Below are positions 33,808 to 42,363 of a stretch of DNA of 46,562 bases, one piece after another (position 1 is the first letter of the stretch; every line of letters begins with the position of its first letter). The stretch covers positions 1 through 46,562 of the IMG/VR virus record IMGVR_UViG_3300006926_001567. The stretch is one strand, 5' to 3'. The notes under the pieces were generated by a model. It was not told where the DNA came from and ran no database searches. It was given only the letters and a program-made list of their open reading frames with translations. The DNA is from a virus. The translations under genes and the position numbers were made by a program.

Positions 33808-36153
33808 ATGAATGAAATACAGTCTACAAAATCTATTTTAGCAAAACTTCTTGCTTCTGAGAACATTACTGTAGAACATGGTAATTATCAAACAGCATCA
33901 TTTGATGTTAAAAATCGGGTCATTCGTCTACCAATTTTTAAGTATATGAGTGGTCCGATTTATGATTTGATGGTTCTCCATGAAGTTGGACATGCCCTTT
34001 GGACTCCTTTGAAAGGACTGCATTCTGAGAAGAATGAGAAGGGTCCTGGATTTAAGTCTTATCTTAATGTTGTTGAAGACGCTAGAATTGAAAAGAAGAT
34101 AAAACGGAAGTATCCAGGTGGCACAAAGCCAATGATTGAAGGATATCGCCAACTCGTATCAGAAAACTTTTTTGCCACAAAAAATGTTGATCTGGAGTCA
34201 CTAAATTTGATTGATAGAATTAATTTACACTATAAAATTGGTGCATCTGCGGGTATTGAATTTGATGAAATGGAACGCCCTTTCATTACTGAAATTGATA
34301 AAGCAGAAAGTTTTGATGAAATTTATGATATTTCTGTAAGACTCTATGAGTATTCGAAAGAAAATGAAAGTCAAACAGATTTTCAAGATTTTTCTGAATT
34401 CGAATATTCAATTAAAGATTTTGATGATGAAAATGAATGTGAACGAATGCCTGATATGATGGGTGATTCTCCACTTGATTTTATGGAAGAGGAAGAAGAA
34501 CGCAATGATGCTAAAGCAGGAATGAGGGGAGACAGTATAGACTCCGAAGAAGACGAAGAAGACGAAGAAGACAAAGAAAGTCAAATGAAAGTTGATTCTG
34601 AAAACGATTCTTCTGCAGGAGATAGTGAAGATACAAATGAAGAAGATGTAGAAACTGGTGGTCAAATAACTTCTGGTCAAATGGGTGGAGTATCAAATGA
34701 TGAAAAATTTGATCCAAAATCTATAACTGATGAAGCATGGCAATCAGCGGTAGGAGATTTAAATGAAGAGGAGGGTCGAACTTATCAATATGCAACAATT
34801 CCAAAAGCAAATTTGGATGAAGTAATCGTTCCTCACAAAGAATTATATAAAATGACTAAAGAATTTTTTGCAGATCCTAAGTGGAATGATAGTAGAAATG
34901 GAAATTTCGATGAATGTTTTGCTAAAGCACAAGAAATGGTGAAAGATTTTAAAAGAAAGAATTCAAATACAGTAGATTTTTTAGTCAAAGAATTTGAAAT
35001 GAAAAAGAGGGCTGATGAATATAAAAGAACCAGTGTTTCAAAAACTGGTTTGCTTGATATGTCTTCAATACACTCTTACAAATATAATGATAATCTTTTC
35101 AAAAAAGTTGCAACTATTGCTTCTGGGAAAAACCACGGTCTTGTTTTATTCATAGATTGGTCTGGTTCTATGCATACTAATTTGCCAGGTACTATTGATC
35201 AGCTTTTAAATTTAGTTCTATTTTGTAGAAAAGCAAATATTCCTTTTGATGTATATGCTTTTACTGATCGTAATATTAGAGAAGCCGACTGGAATAATAG
35301 TTTTGATGAACAAGAAGAGCAAACAGAAAAGCAAAAACATAAGGTTTTCTTTAAAAAAGAAGGTCATATTACTTCTAATTCTTCTTTGTTTTTGATGAAC
35401 ATGTTTAGTAGTTCAATGTCAACTTCAGAGTTGAATTATGCTATGCAAATTATGATGCAATTAAAAATGAGATATGATACTGAGAGTTACTACGGTTTTA
35501 GATATAGTATTCCATATCATTTTGAGTTGGGTGGAACTCCTCTTGATGCAACAATTATTACTGCATTAGAATTGGTTCCAGAATTTCAAAGGAAAAATCG
35601 TGTGCAAATTGTAAATACTGTTTTTCTTACTGATGGGGAATCTCATTGTAACAGTCAATATTGGAAAGCTAATGAAGCAGGTAATCTGGAAAGACAATAT
35701 TTTAGTGTTGATTCTAGAGAAACTTTTTATGTTGATCCAGTCACTAAAAAGACTTATGGTTCTAGTAAAGGTATGCGAAGAGGTCTTTCTACTAAAGTTT
35801 TTTATCAAATATTGAAAGATCGATGTAATGTTAATATTCTAGGATTTTTCTTAACTGGAAAAAGATTTAAATACATAAGTTCTGATATTTCCTGGGGTAC
35901 AAAAAATGCACCAAGTCCTGCTGATATTTTTAGACTGTGGAAAAAGGAAAAATCATATGTTGCTTCAGATTATCTTGGATATGATAAGTTATATTATATT
36001 AAAGATGGTCAAGATTTGAATGTTGGAGAGGAAGATTTTGTTGTTAGAGAAGATGCTTCAAAAAGTCAATTGACCAAAGCATTTAAAACCTTTAATAAGA
36101 AAAAACTTACTAATAGAATTGTTCTGAAAAGTTTTGCAGAAATGGTTGCATGA
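33808..36153 (+). CDS. Metallopeptidase-like / VWA domain protein, partner of a MoxR ATPase
   Basis: 781 residues. H58-E-V-G-H62 (HExxH) is a zinc-peptidase motif near the N terminus. A very acidic linker (about 235-290) contains a threefold GAAGACGAA-type DNA repeat. The C-terminal half is a von Willebrand A domain: D450-W-S452-G-S454, then GGTPLD and LTDGES complete the MIDAS metal site. Acidic linker plus VWA recalls CobT, and the AAA+ partner gene follows at 36730. Marine T4-like phages often carry a CobS-type AAA gene; VWA-peptidase partners act as adaptors for complex remodelling or metal insertion. Whether it cleaves protein is unknown. Confidence 0.85.
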   Translation: MNEIQSTKSILAKLLASENITVEHGNYQTASFDVKNRVIRLPIFKYMSGPIYDLMVLHEVGHALWTPLKGLHSEKNEKGPGFKSYLNVVEDARIEKKIKRKYPGGTKPMIEGYRQLVSENFFATKNVDLESLNLIDRINLHYKIGASAGIEFDEMERPFITEIDKAESFDEIYDISVRLYEYSKENESQTDFQDFSEFEYSIKDFDDENECERMPDMMGDSPLDFMEEEEERNDAKAGMRGDSIDSEEDEEDEEDKESQMKVDSENDSSAGDSEDTNEEDVETGGQITSGQMGGVSNDEKFDPKSITDEAWQSAVGDLNEEEGRTYQYATIPKANLDEVIVPHKELYKMTKEFFADPKWNDSRNGNFDECFAKAQEMVKDFKRKNSNTVDFLVKEFEMKKRADEYKRTSVSKTGLLDMSSIHSYKYNDNLFKKVATIASGKNHGLVLFIDWSGSMHTNLPGTIDQLLNLVLFCRKANIPFDVYAFTDRNIREADWNNSFDEQEEQTEKQKHKVFFKKEGHITSNSSLFLMNMFSSSMSTSELNYAMQIMMQLKMRYDTESYYGFRYSIPYHFELGGTPLDATIITALELVPEFQRKNRVQIVNTVFLTDGESHCNSQYWKANEAGNLERQYFSVDSRETFYVDPVTKKTYGSSKGMRRGLSTKVFYQILKDRCNVNILGFFLTGKRFKYISSDISWGTKNAPSPADIFRLWKKEKSYVASDYLGYDKLYYIKDGQDLNVGEEDFVVREDASKSQLTKAFKTFNKKKLTNRIVLKSFAEMVA

Positions 36154-36156
36154 ATC

Positions 36157-36549
36157 ATGTCAATCGATAATCCTGTATGGGACTCTAAAAATAAAGAGAT
36201 ACAAAAAATCTTAACAGAGAAGGTTCTGACAGATTCCCAATTGCTTAAAGCAATGGAAACTTCAGCCCATAAAGAAGTAAGTAGACTACAAGAACATGCA
36301 AATCTTTTAGTAAAACAAGCAAAAGAAATCATGGATAGAGTACAATTAACAAAAAGAATACATGAAAAAGTTAATATTCCATTTTGTCTTGTAAGAGAAA
36401 AACATTATTTTTTATATGAAGATAACACATTATCTTTAATTTCTCCAGAAGAATGGAACAAGAAAGAATCATCTATTACAGTAAAACAATTAGGAGATGG
36501 AACGTGGGAAGAAGTAATTAATTTGGATGAAAACCAAGAAATGTCTTGA
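36157..36549 (+). CDS. DUF2452-like small protein
   Basis: 130 residues, three bases after the VWA stop. FCLVREKHYFLYEDNTLSLISPEEWNKK (written by its ends F-C-L-V and E-E-W, about 82-105) matches the DUF2452 pattern of a tyrosine-rich strand and LSLI-P-EEW. The first 80 residues are helical with coiled-coil character. Function unknown; it sits between the VWA and the ATPase gene, so it may belong to that complex. Confidence 0.65.
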   Translation: MSIDNPVWDSKNKEIQKILTEKVLTDSQLLKAMETSAHKEVSRLQEHANLLVKQAKEIMDRVQLTKRIHEKVNIPFCLVREKHYFLYEDNTLSLISPEEWNKKESSITVKQLGDGTWEEVINLDENQEMS

Positions 36550-36574
36550 CACTATGGTTGGAATTTGAGATAAT
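36546..36574 (+). promoter_or_regulatory. sigma70 promoter before the MoxR/CobS-like gene
   Basis: TTGACA (36546-36551) within TGTCTTGACA, 17 bases, GATAAT (36569-36574). Start predicted near 36581, which leaves a leader of about 150 bases before the ATG at 36730. Confidence 0.78.
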
Positions 36575-36580
36575 AGTAGT

Positions 36581-36714
36581 GAAGAGTGAGGGAAGAATGA
36601 GGTGAATACCGCTTGGCTTATGGAAATGTTTGCCCCGCTGGTAAGAGAGTGGGTAAGAAAAAAGGAGCGCCCCGCCGCCATGACATTCACTTTTCGTTTA
36701 TTATAACTTATATT
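36581..36714 (+). ncRNA. GC-rich leader, candidate structured RNA (riboswitch-like)
   Basis: The 50 bases 36631-36680 hold 31 G/C (62 percent) in a genome around 30 percent, the usual mark of a structured RNA in an AT-rich genome. AGGGAA (36589-36594), the hairpin-forming GGT-GAAT-ACC (36601-36610) and GCCCCGC (36632-36638) come in the same order as conserved blocks of cobalamin riboswitches, but spacing differs. ACCGC-GGC can pair with GCC-GCTGGT, and GTGAAT (36602-36607) is the exact reverse complement of ATTCAC (36685-36690). No family can be assigned without a covariance search. A 28-codon reading frame (36620-36706) overlaps it. Confidence 0.4.
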
Positions 36715-36729
36715 ATGGAGATTGTGAAA

Positions 36730-37920
36730 ATGAATGCTAATCAAAAATCGCTTATTGAAGCCGTTATTGAAGCAGGTTATGAAGATGAAATTACACGTCC
36801 GCAATTGAAAGCAATTGGGAGACAACTTGGTGTGAGTACTGCATGGGTGCAGAAAAATACTGCATATAAAGTTGCTAGAGGTGTGTATCGTATCCCTCAA
36901 GTTGATGGTTCTGTGAAAAGTGCATTAGCACAAACAGTTGCTAGTGAAAATATCGAAAAAAAAGAAAATAAAGTGATTCCATTTCCAACACAAACTGAAT
37001 CTTTTATTCCAGATAAAGATTCTCATTTTGTTAGATTTGGACATTGTAAAGATGTTGAGTCAATTGTTAAATCAAGAATTTTTTATCCAACATTTGTTAC
37101 TGGTCTTTCTGGTAATGGTAAAACTTTCATGATTGAACAGGTTTGTGCAAGATTAAATCGTGAAATGTTTCGTGTTAACGTTACTATTGAAACTGATGAA
37201 GATGATTTGCTTGGTCACTATCTTTTGAAAGATGGAGAAACTGTTTGGCAAGATGGTCCAGTTATTCAAGCAATGAAGCGTGGTGCGATTTTGCTTCTTG
37301 ATGAAGTTGACCTTGCATCAAATAAAATTATGTGTTTGCAACCTGTTCTTGAAGGTAAAGGAATTTTTATTAAAAAGATAAACCAATGGATTCGTCCTAT
37401 TCGTGGTTTTAATATTTTTGCTACTGCAAATACTAAAGGAAAAGGTTCTGATGATGGTCGATTTATTGGAACAAATATTCTCAATGAAGCATTTCTTGAA
37501 AGATTTGCAATTACTATGGAACAGGAATATCCTAGTGTAGGAGTTGAGAAAAAAATTCTCAATTCAGTTCTTGCTTCTCTTGATTGTGCAAATACAGAAT
37601 TTGTTGAGAAACTTACAAATTGGGCAGATATTATTCGTAAAACATTTTATGATGGTGGTGTTGATGAAATTATTGCAACTCGCCGATTGGTTCATATTTG
37701 TAATGCGTATGCTATTTTTAAAGATAAAATGAAATCAATTCAAATGTGTGTTAATCGTTTTGATGAAGAAACAAAATCAGCTTTCCTTGATTTGTATAGC
37801 AAAGTTGATGCTGATGTTGTTAATCCTAACGAAATAGCTCCTGCTGAAGAAGGAGAACAAGCTCTTACAGAAGAAACTTCTGTAGCAGAAGAAGGTGAAG
37901 ATCCTGAAACTCCTTTTTAA
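36730..37920 (+). CDS. cobS-like: MoxR/CobS-like AAA+ ATPase
   Basis: ATG 36730 has GGAG upstream; an in-frame TTG 36613 would include the leader and is unlikely. 396 residues. An N-terminal helix-turn-helix-like part (ITRPQLKAIGRQLGVSTAWVQK, about 21-42, quoted in part) precedes the AAA+ core with Walker A GLSGNGKT (125-132), Walker B ILLLDEVD (187-194) and a TANTKGKG sensor strand. Marine T4-like phages often annotate this protein as CobS, the cobaltochelatase ATPase. The VWA-peptidase gene just upstream fits the MoxR-VWA partnership. The acidic tail is Glu-rich. Confidence 0.9.
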   Translation: MNANQKSLIEAVIEAGYEDEITRPQLKAIGRQLGVSTAWVQKNTAYKVARGVYRIPQVDGSVKSALAQTVASENIEKKENKVIPFPTQTESFIPDKDSHFVRFGHCKDVESIVKSRIFYPTFVTGLSGNGKTFMIEQVCARLNREMFRVNVTIETDEDDLLGHYLLKDGETVWQDGPVIQAMKRGAILLLDEVDLASNKIMCLQPVLEGKGIFIKKINQWIRPIRGFNIFATANTKGKGSDDGRFIGTNILNEAFLERFAITMEQEYPSVGVEKKILNSVLASLDCANTEFVEKLTNWADIIRKTFYDGGVDEIIATRRLVHICNAYAIFKDKMKSIQMCVNRFDEETKSAFLDLYSKVDADVVNPNEIAPAEEGEQALTEETSVAEEGEDPETPF

Positions 37921-37936
37921 TCGTTTTATTTGACAG

Positions 37937-37944
37937 TATAAATA
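37937..37944 (+). promoter_or_regulatory. Late promoter overlapping a terminator
   Basis: TATAAATA lies directly against the 5' arm of the terminator at 37944. With T4 spacing, transcripts start near 37950, inside that arm, so the hairpin would be incomplete and late transcripts could run on into the glycosyltransferase gene. Confidence 0.68.
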
Positions 37945-37983
37945 ATAGAGGATATAGAGTAAAATCTTATCCTCTATTTTTTT
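37944..37983 (+). terminator. Intrinsic terminator after the MoxR gene
   Basis: Perfect 11-bp stem (37944-37954 with 37968-37978), 13-base loop, then a run of T to 37983. It would stop transcripts coming from the promoters at 33742 and 36546. Confidence 0.88.
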
Positions 37984-38005
37984 ATCATTTTCACGTGGAG
38001 AAATA

Positions 38006-39016
38006 ATGCAGATTGAGATCAAAGTTGATGAACTAAGAAAGAAAAAATTATTTGTAGCAACACCAATGTATGGTGGTCAATGTCATGGAATGTATGCAAA
38101 ATCAGCTATTGATCTTGCAACATTGTGTGCAAATTATGGAGTAGAATGTAGGTTTTTTTACATATTTAATGAGTCTCTTATTACCAGAGCAAGAAATTAT
38201 TTAGTTGATGAATTTTTAAGAGCAGAAGAATTTACACATTTAATGTTTATTGATAGTGATATTCATTTTGATCCGAGAGATGTTTTATCTCTTGCGGCTT
38301 TGTGTGATGATGATAAACCTATTATTGGTGGACCTTATGGTAAAAAATGTATTGCTTGGGAAAAAATTGTACAAGCAGTAGATTCGGGAGTTGCAGATAA
38401 AGATCCAGAAGAACTATCAAAATTTGTGGGTGATTTTGTGTTTAATCCTGTACAAGGAACCAAAGAACTTCAAATAAATAAACCTGTAGAAGTTTTGGAA
38501 ATTGGAACTGGTTTTATGATGGCTCAAAGGACTGTTTTTGATAAATGGAGAGAAGCATATCCACAATTTCATTATAAACCAGACCACAATAGATCAGCAC
38601 AATTTAAAGGTGATCGATATATTCATGCATATTTTGATACAGTTATTGATAATGAAGCCTATATGCCAATGGGTTCATCAAACAAATCTGATCGATATTT
38701 ATCAGAAGACTATGCGTTTTGTCAGTTAGCAAGACATATAGACATTCCTATTCATTTGTGTCCTTGGATGAAACTTGGTCATATTGGAACATATGTTTTT
38801 GACGGGTCAATGGCTGATCTTGGAAGAATAGATTCTTCAAACCCTCTTGCAAAAAGTCATCAAGAACAATCTCAAAAATTAAGAGAAGCAAGAATAAAAA
38901 TTACTGAAGAAACAGAAGAAGTACAAAAGATCGAAAACCTTGAGAAAGTAAAATCTACTAGACAAGAAAGAAGAAAGGCTTTAAGAGATAAGAAGAAGAA
39001 GAAAAAGAAGAAGTAG
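38006..39016 (+). CDS. GT-A type glycosyltransferase-like protein
   Basis: 336 residues. LFVATPMYGGQCHG, then RARNYLVDEFL and LMFIDSDIHFDP, with D83-S-D85 the DxD metal/sugar-nucleotide motif, followed by GGPYGKK and IGTGFMMAQR. The pattern is common in marine T4-like phages. Its late promoter suggests action on virions or late products. The C terminus is a run of Lys from a GAA/AAG repeat. Acceptor unknown. Confidence 0.8.
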   Translation: MQIEIKVDELRKKKLFVATPMYGGQCHGMYAKSAIDLATLCANYGVECRFFYIFNESLITRARNYLVDEFLRAEEFTHLMFIDSDIHFDPRDVLSLAALCDDDKPIIGGPYGKKCIAWEKIVQAVDSGVADKDPEELSKFVGDFVFNPVQGTKELQINKPVEVLEIGTGFMMAQRTVFDKWREAYPQFHYKPDHNRSAQFKGDRYIHAYFDTVIDNEAYMPMGSSNKSDRYLSEDYAFCQLARHIDIPIHLCPWMKLGHIGTYVFDGSMADLGRIDSSNPLAKSHQEQSQKLREARIKITEETEEVQKIENLEKVKSTRQERRKALRDKKKKKKKK

Positions 39017-39045
39017 TTGACATATATTATAAAGTATAGTATAAT
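39017..39045 (+). promoter_or_regulatory. Perfect sigma70 promoter before gp45
   Basis: TTGACA (39017-39022), 17 bases, TATAAT (39040-39045), in the 58-base gap after the glycosyltransferase. Start near 39052. Confidence 0.85.
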
Positions 39046-39074
39046 AATAATTAAACAATTAATAGAGAAAAATT

Positions 39075-39752
39075 ATGAAATTAAGTGACCAAACGGTTTC
39101 TGTTTTGAAAAATTTTGCTAATATCAATAGTGGTATTTTCTTTGAACAGGGAAAAGTAATCAGAACAGTTGCTCCCACTAAAGCAATTTTAGCGAAAGCT
39201 AATATTATAGAAGAAATACCAACAAATTTTGGTATATATGACATAACAAAAATGCTCGGTTCATATTCTTTATTCGAATATCCTGAAGTTGAATTTGAAG
39301 ACAAGTATATTGTTATCGAAGACAAGAAAAATAAAAGAAATGTTAAATATTGGGTTTGTGATCCTGAACTTATTGTAAGACCACCAGAAGGAAAAGAAAT
39401 TTCACTTCCTTCTGAAGATGTTAACTTTGTTCTTAATTCTGATGCGTTGGATTTTACAATTAAACAAGCTAGTGTTTTATCACTTCCTGAAATAGGTATT
39501 ATAGGCAATGGTGCTGATATAACTATTTCTGCATTGGATTCACAAACTAATGAAACTTCTTCCGAACAAGTAGTCGGTGAGACTGATAAAAATTTCAAAT
39601 TTGTTTTCAAGTTTGAAAATATTACAAAGTTGATGGCTAAAAATTATAGTGTCTCTTTATCGAAAAAGGGGTTATCTAAATTTCTTAGTTCTGATGATGT
39701 TATAGAATATTTTGTTGCTATTGAATTAGCAAATTCTGTATTTGAAGATTAA
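39075..39752 (+). CDS. gp45: Sliding clamp gp45
   Basis: 225 residues (T4 228). VLKNFANINSGIFFEQGKV at the N terminus and the DITKMLGSYSLFEYPEVEF block are typical of T4 clamps. It tethers gp43 to DNA and also activates late transcription with gp55. It has its own consensus promoter. Confidence 0.95.
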   Translation: MKLSDQTVSVLKNFANINSGIFFEQGKVIRTVAPTKAILAKANIIEEIPTNFGIYDITKMLGSYSLFEYPEVEFEDKYIVIEDKKNKRNVKYWVCDPELIVRPPEGKEISLPSEDVNFVLNSDALDFTIKQASVLSLPEIGIIGNGADITISALDSQTNETSSEQVVGETDKNFKFVFKFENITKLMAKNYSVSLSKKGLSKFLSSDDVIEYFVAIELANSVFED

Positions 39753-39773
39753 TATGTATATTATGGATAATAA

Positions 39774-40715
39774 ATGTTTGGAGAATCTTTTTTATGGGTC
39801 GAAAAGTATAGACCTAAAACAATAGATGAGTGTATACTTCCTGATAGAATAAAATCAATTTTTCAACAGATATCATCGGAAGGTCGTATTCCTAATATGA
39901 TTCTTTCTGGCGGTCCTGGTATGGGTAAAACGACCGTTGCGAAAGCACTTTGTAATGAAGTGGGGTGTGATTTTCTTATGATAAATGGTTCTGAAGAATC
40001 TGGTATTGATGTTTTACGCACTAAAATTAGAGGGTATGCATCAACTGTCAGTTTTGATGGTAAAAGAAAAGTTGTTATACTCGATGAAGCAGATTATTTA
40101 AATCCCCAATCTACTCAACCCGCCTTAAGGTCTTTTATTGAAGAATTCGAAAAACATTGTTCATTTATAATGACATGTAATTATATTAATCGAATTATTG
40201 AGCCTCTTCATTCTAGATGCCAAACAATTGACTTTCGTATAAATAAAGAAGAGAAGTTAAATGTTGGATCGAATTTCGGAAAAAGACTTTATACTATCCT
40301 AGATCAAGAAAAAGTAAATTATGATAAGAAAGTGGTCGCCGAAGTGTTGATGAAACACTTTCCCGATTATCGCCGAGTATTAAACGAACTCCAAAAATAT
40401 TCTAAATATGAAAGCATAGATTCAGGTATACTATCCCAAATCTCCGATATGGATTTGTCTGAACTTATGAATCATATGAAAAGCAAAAAATTTAATGAGG
40501 TACGAAAATGGGTTGTTGATAATTTAGACAATGATCCACAAAAAATTTATAGAAAAATATATGATGTTGCAGAAAAATATATACAAGTAACTTCAATACC
40601 TCAATTAGTATTAATTTTAGCAGATTCACAATATAAGTCTGCATTTGCCGCAGATCATGAATTAAATTTAGTCGCATGTCTTGTAGAGATAATGGTGGAA
40701 TGTCAATTTAGTTAA
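39774..40715 (+). CDS. gp44: Clamp loader large subunit gp44
   Basis: 313 residues (T4 319). WVEKYRPKTIDECILP, Walker A GGPGMGKT (46-53), DEAD-box-like VVILDEADYL and the SRC arginine finger of HSRCQTIDF are present. Loads gp45 with gp62. In T4 gene 62 follows directly; here two other genes lie between. Confidence 0.96.
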   Translation: MFGESFLWVEKYRPKTIDECILPDRIKSIFQQISSEGRIPNMILSGGPGMGKTTVAKALCNEVGCDFLMINGSEESGIDVLRTKIRGYASTVSFDGKRKVVILDEADYLNPQSTQPALRSFIEEFEKHCSFIMTCNYINRIIEPLHSRCQTIDFRINKEEKLNVGSNFGKRLYTILDQEKVNYDKKVVAEVLMKHFPDYRRVLNELQKYSKYESIDSGILSQISDMDLSELMNHMKSKKFNEVRKWVVDNLDNDPQKIYRKIYDVAEKYIQVTSIPQLVLILADSQYKSAFAADHELNLVACLVEIMVECQFS

Positions 40716-40723
40716 GGAATAAT

Positions 40724-41272
40724 ATGAAAAATATTTTTCTACAATTGTTATTTTGGTTTGGATTGTTTTTTATTTTGGTGGGTGTAGGAAAGGTATTAAA
40801 AGCAGAAGACACTTTTAAAGACCCTAATCCAAATATCGTATTAACAGAATGGACAACACAATTAATATATGATACAACAAACGCATGTTATCAAGGAACT
40901 GTAAAATGGATAATATTAAGCCATCCTTCTCTTTATGGTGTTCCTCCTGGATTAGAATCTTCCAGAGAAATGTTAACACATTGTTTTTGTGTTATGGATA
41001 AAATTAGAAATGTATTTGAAGCAGAAGAATATCGTAAAAAAGTTTTTGATGGAGAGTTTATAGGTACTCTTTTTATGAATAAAGCATTTGAATGTGTTAG
41101 AGATGAAAAAACCTTGTCAAAATTTTTTACTGCTGAAGGAAGTTCAGAAATTTTAACAGTACCATTGGTACCAGATAATTCAACAAATGGGGAAGTGGAA
41201 GATTCACCAGAGTCACCTGACCGAAAGCGGGAAGAATCTGATATGGCTCCTCAAACAATTTTTCAAGGATAA
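40724..41272 (+). CDS. Exported or membrane-anchored Cys protein
   Basis: 182 residues with a hydrophobic N-terminal helix (5-24) after MKNI, consistent with a signal anchor or signal peptide; KAED at 26-29 could hold a cleavage site. Four Cys (C55, C87, C89, C124) would suit disulphides in the periplasm. The C-terminal 40 residues are polar and Pro-rich, likely disordered. It overlaps nothing but lies nine bases after gp44 with AAGGA, and three bases before the protease gene, so the two are probably co-expressed and may act together in the host envelope. Not recognised. Confidence 0.7.
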   Translation: MKNIFLQLLFWFGLFFILVGVGKVLKAEDTFKDPNPNIVLTEWTTQLIYDTTNACYQGTVKWIILSHPSLYGVPPGLESSREMLTHCFCVMDKIRNVFEAEEYRKKVFDGEFIGTLFMNKAFECVRDEKTLSKFFTAEGSSEILTVPLVPDNSTNGEVEDSPESPDRKREESDMAPQTIFQG

Positions 41273-41274
41273 AA

Positions 41275-42363
41275 ATGAAAAACATCAAGTATTATGGCTT
41301 GATATGTTTTTTTGTTATTTTTTCACTTGTGCCGATTAACATATCAGCTACAGAAAATATTAATTTCGGAACAGTTATTGAAAGGGTAAAAGAATCTGTA
41401 GTATTACTGTCTACGAATCCTAATGTCGATCCAGAAACAAATCCAACACTATCAGGATTGTGTTCTGGTGTTGTTATAGATGATATTGGACATGTTCTTA
41501 CAAATTTTCATTGTATTTTCAAACAAAAGTATATAAAATTATTTTACTATGATGAGAATGATTGGTCTAATTATGATGTAAATGTTATAGGTATGGATCC
41601 GCTTGCGGATTTAGCAATACTTCAGGTTCTAGAAAAGGAAGAACCAATTCCACATCTTGAATTTGCAAAAAATTTGGATAACATATCATCAGGAACTGAT
41701 GTATTTGCATTGGGGCATCCTATGGGTATGGCGTGGACTGTAACTAAAGGAATTGTTTCTAGTACTGAAAGATATGCAAGACATCCTTTTATTAAAGCAA
41801 TTCAAACTGATTCTGCAATTAATAAAGGAAATTCTGGTGGTCCTCTTATGAATATGAAGGGGGAAATTGTGGGTATTAATACATTAATTGTTTCTAAAAT
41901 TTCTGAAAATGCGGGAATAGGATTAGCAATTAGAGGAGATATTGCAAAAAAATCTGTTTCATCTATGCTATCTATTGGAAGGGTTGATAGACCAGCAATT
42001 GGTCTTATGATTATGGAGCTGGTTAATCAAAAAGCAAGAAAAAGAATATTAAAAGAGTTTCCCAAACTTAAAGAAAATTTTCTTCCAAATACTTTTGGAA
42101 TATTTGTAAGATCAGATAAAAATCCTAAAGGAGTAAAAAAATTTGATACTATTATTGCAATAAATGATATAATGACTAATGGTCAGGTACAATTTTCTGA
42201 TGAAATAGCCAAATATAATGTGGGAGAAAGTATTACTTTAACTATTATACGAAAAAGAAGATATTTGAAAGTAGATGTTCCTTTAAAGGTTTTTCCTGTC
42301 AATGCTGATGCAATGTATCAATTGATGCAAAAACCACAATTACCAATTGTACCAGAAAAATGA
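41275..42363 (+). CDS. Deg/HtrA-like serine protease with signal peptide
   Basis: 362 residues. A signal peptide of about 25 residues ends near SATEN. Catalytic triad: H79 in LTNFHC, D112 in DPLADLAIL, S187 in GNSGGPL. A PDZ-like domain follows (about 235-345), with FGIFVRSDKNPKGVKKFDTIIAIND and GESITLTI. Expected in the host periplasm, degrading or maturing envelope or secreted proteins. A secreted chaperone-protease is uncommon in phages. It overlaps gp62 by ATGA. Confidence 0.9.
   Translation: MKNIKYYGLICFFVIFSLVPINISATENINFGTVIERVKESVVLLSTNPNVDPETNPTLSGLCSGVVIDDIGHVLTNFHCIFKQKYIKLFYYDENDWSNYDVNVIGMDPLADLAILQVLEKEEPIPHLEFAKNLDNISSGTDVFALGHPMGMAWTVTKGIVSSTERYARHPFIKAIQTDSAINKGNSGGPLMNMKGEIVGINTLIVSKISENAGIGLAIRGDIAKKSVSSMLSIGRVDRPAIGLMIMELVNQKARKRILKEFPKLKENFLPNTFGIFVRSDKNPKGVKKFDTIIAINDIMTNGQVQFSDEIAKYNVGESITLTIIRKRRYLKVDVPLKVFPVNADAMYQLMQKPQLPIVPEK

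Noticed and set aside
34383-34717. Minus-strand Ser- and His/Leu-rich open frames opposite the acidic linker of the VWA gene
   Set aside because: They mirror the GAA/GAC repeats of the acidic linker and have no gene-like features.
36620-36706. 28-codon reading frame in the leader of the MoxR gene
   Set aside because: Its codons (GCC CCG CTG) are unlike those of this phage and no ribosome site precedes it; the GC-rich RNA explanation is simpler, though not proven.
40724-41272. Rap1a/Tai-type immunity protein for the exported Cys protein
   Set aside because: Cys spacing and lack of the characteristic Gly-Tyr block do not fit well enough to name it.
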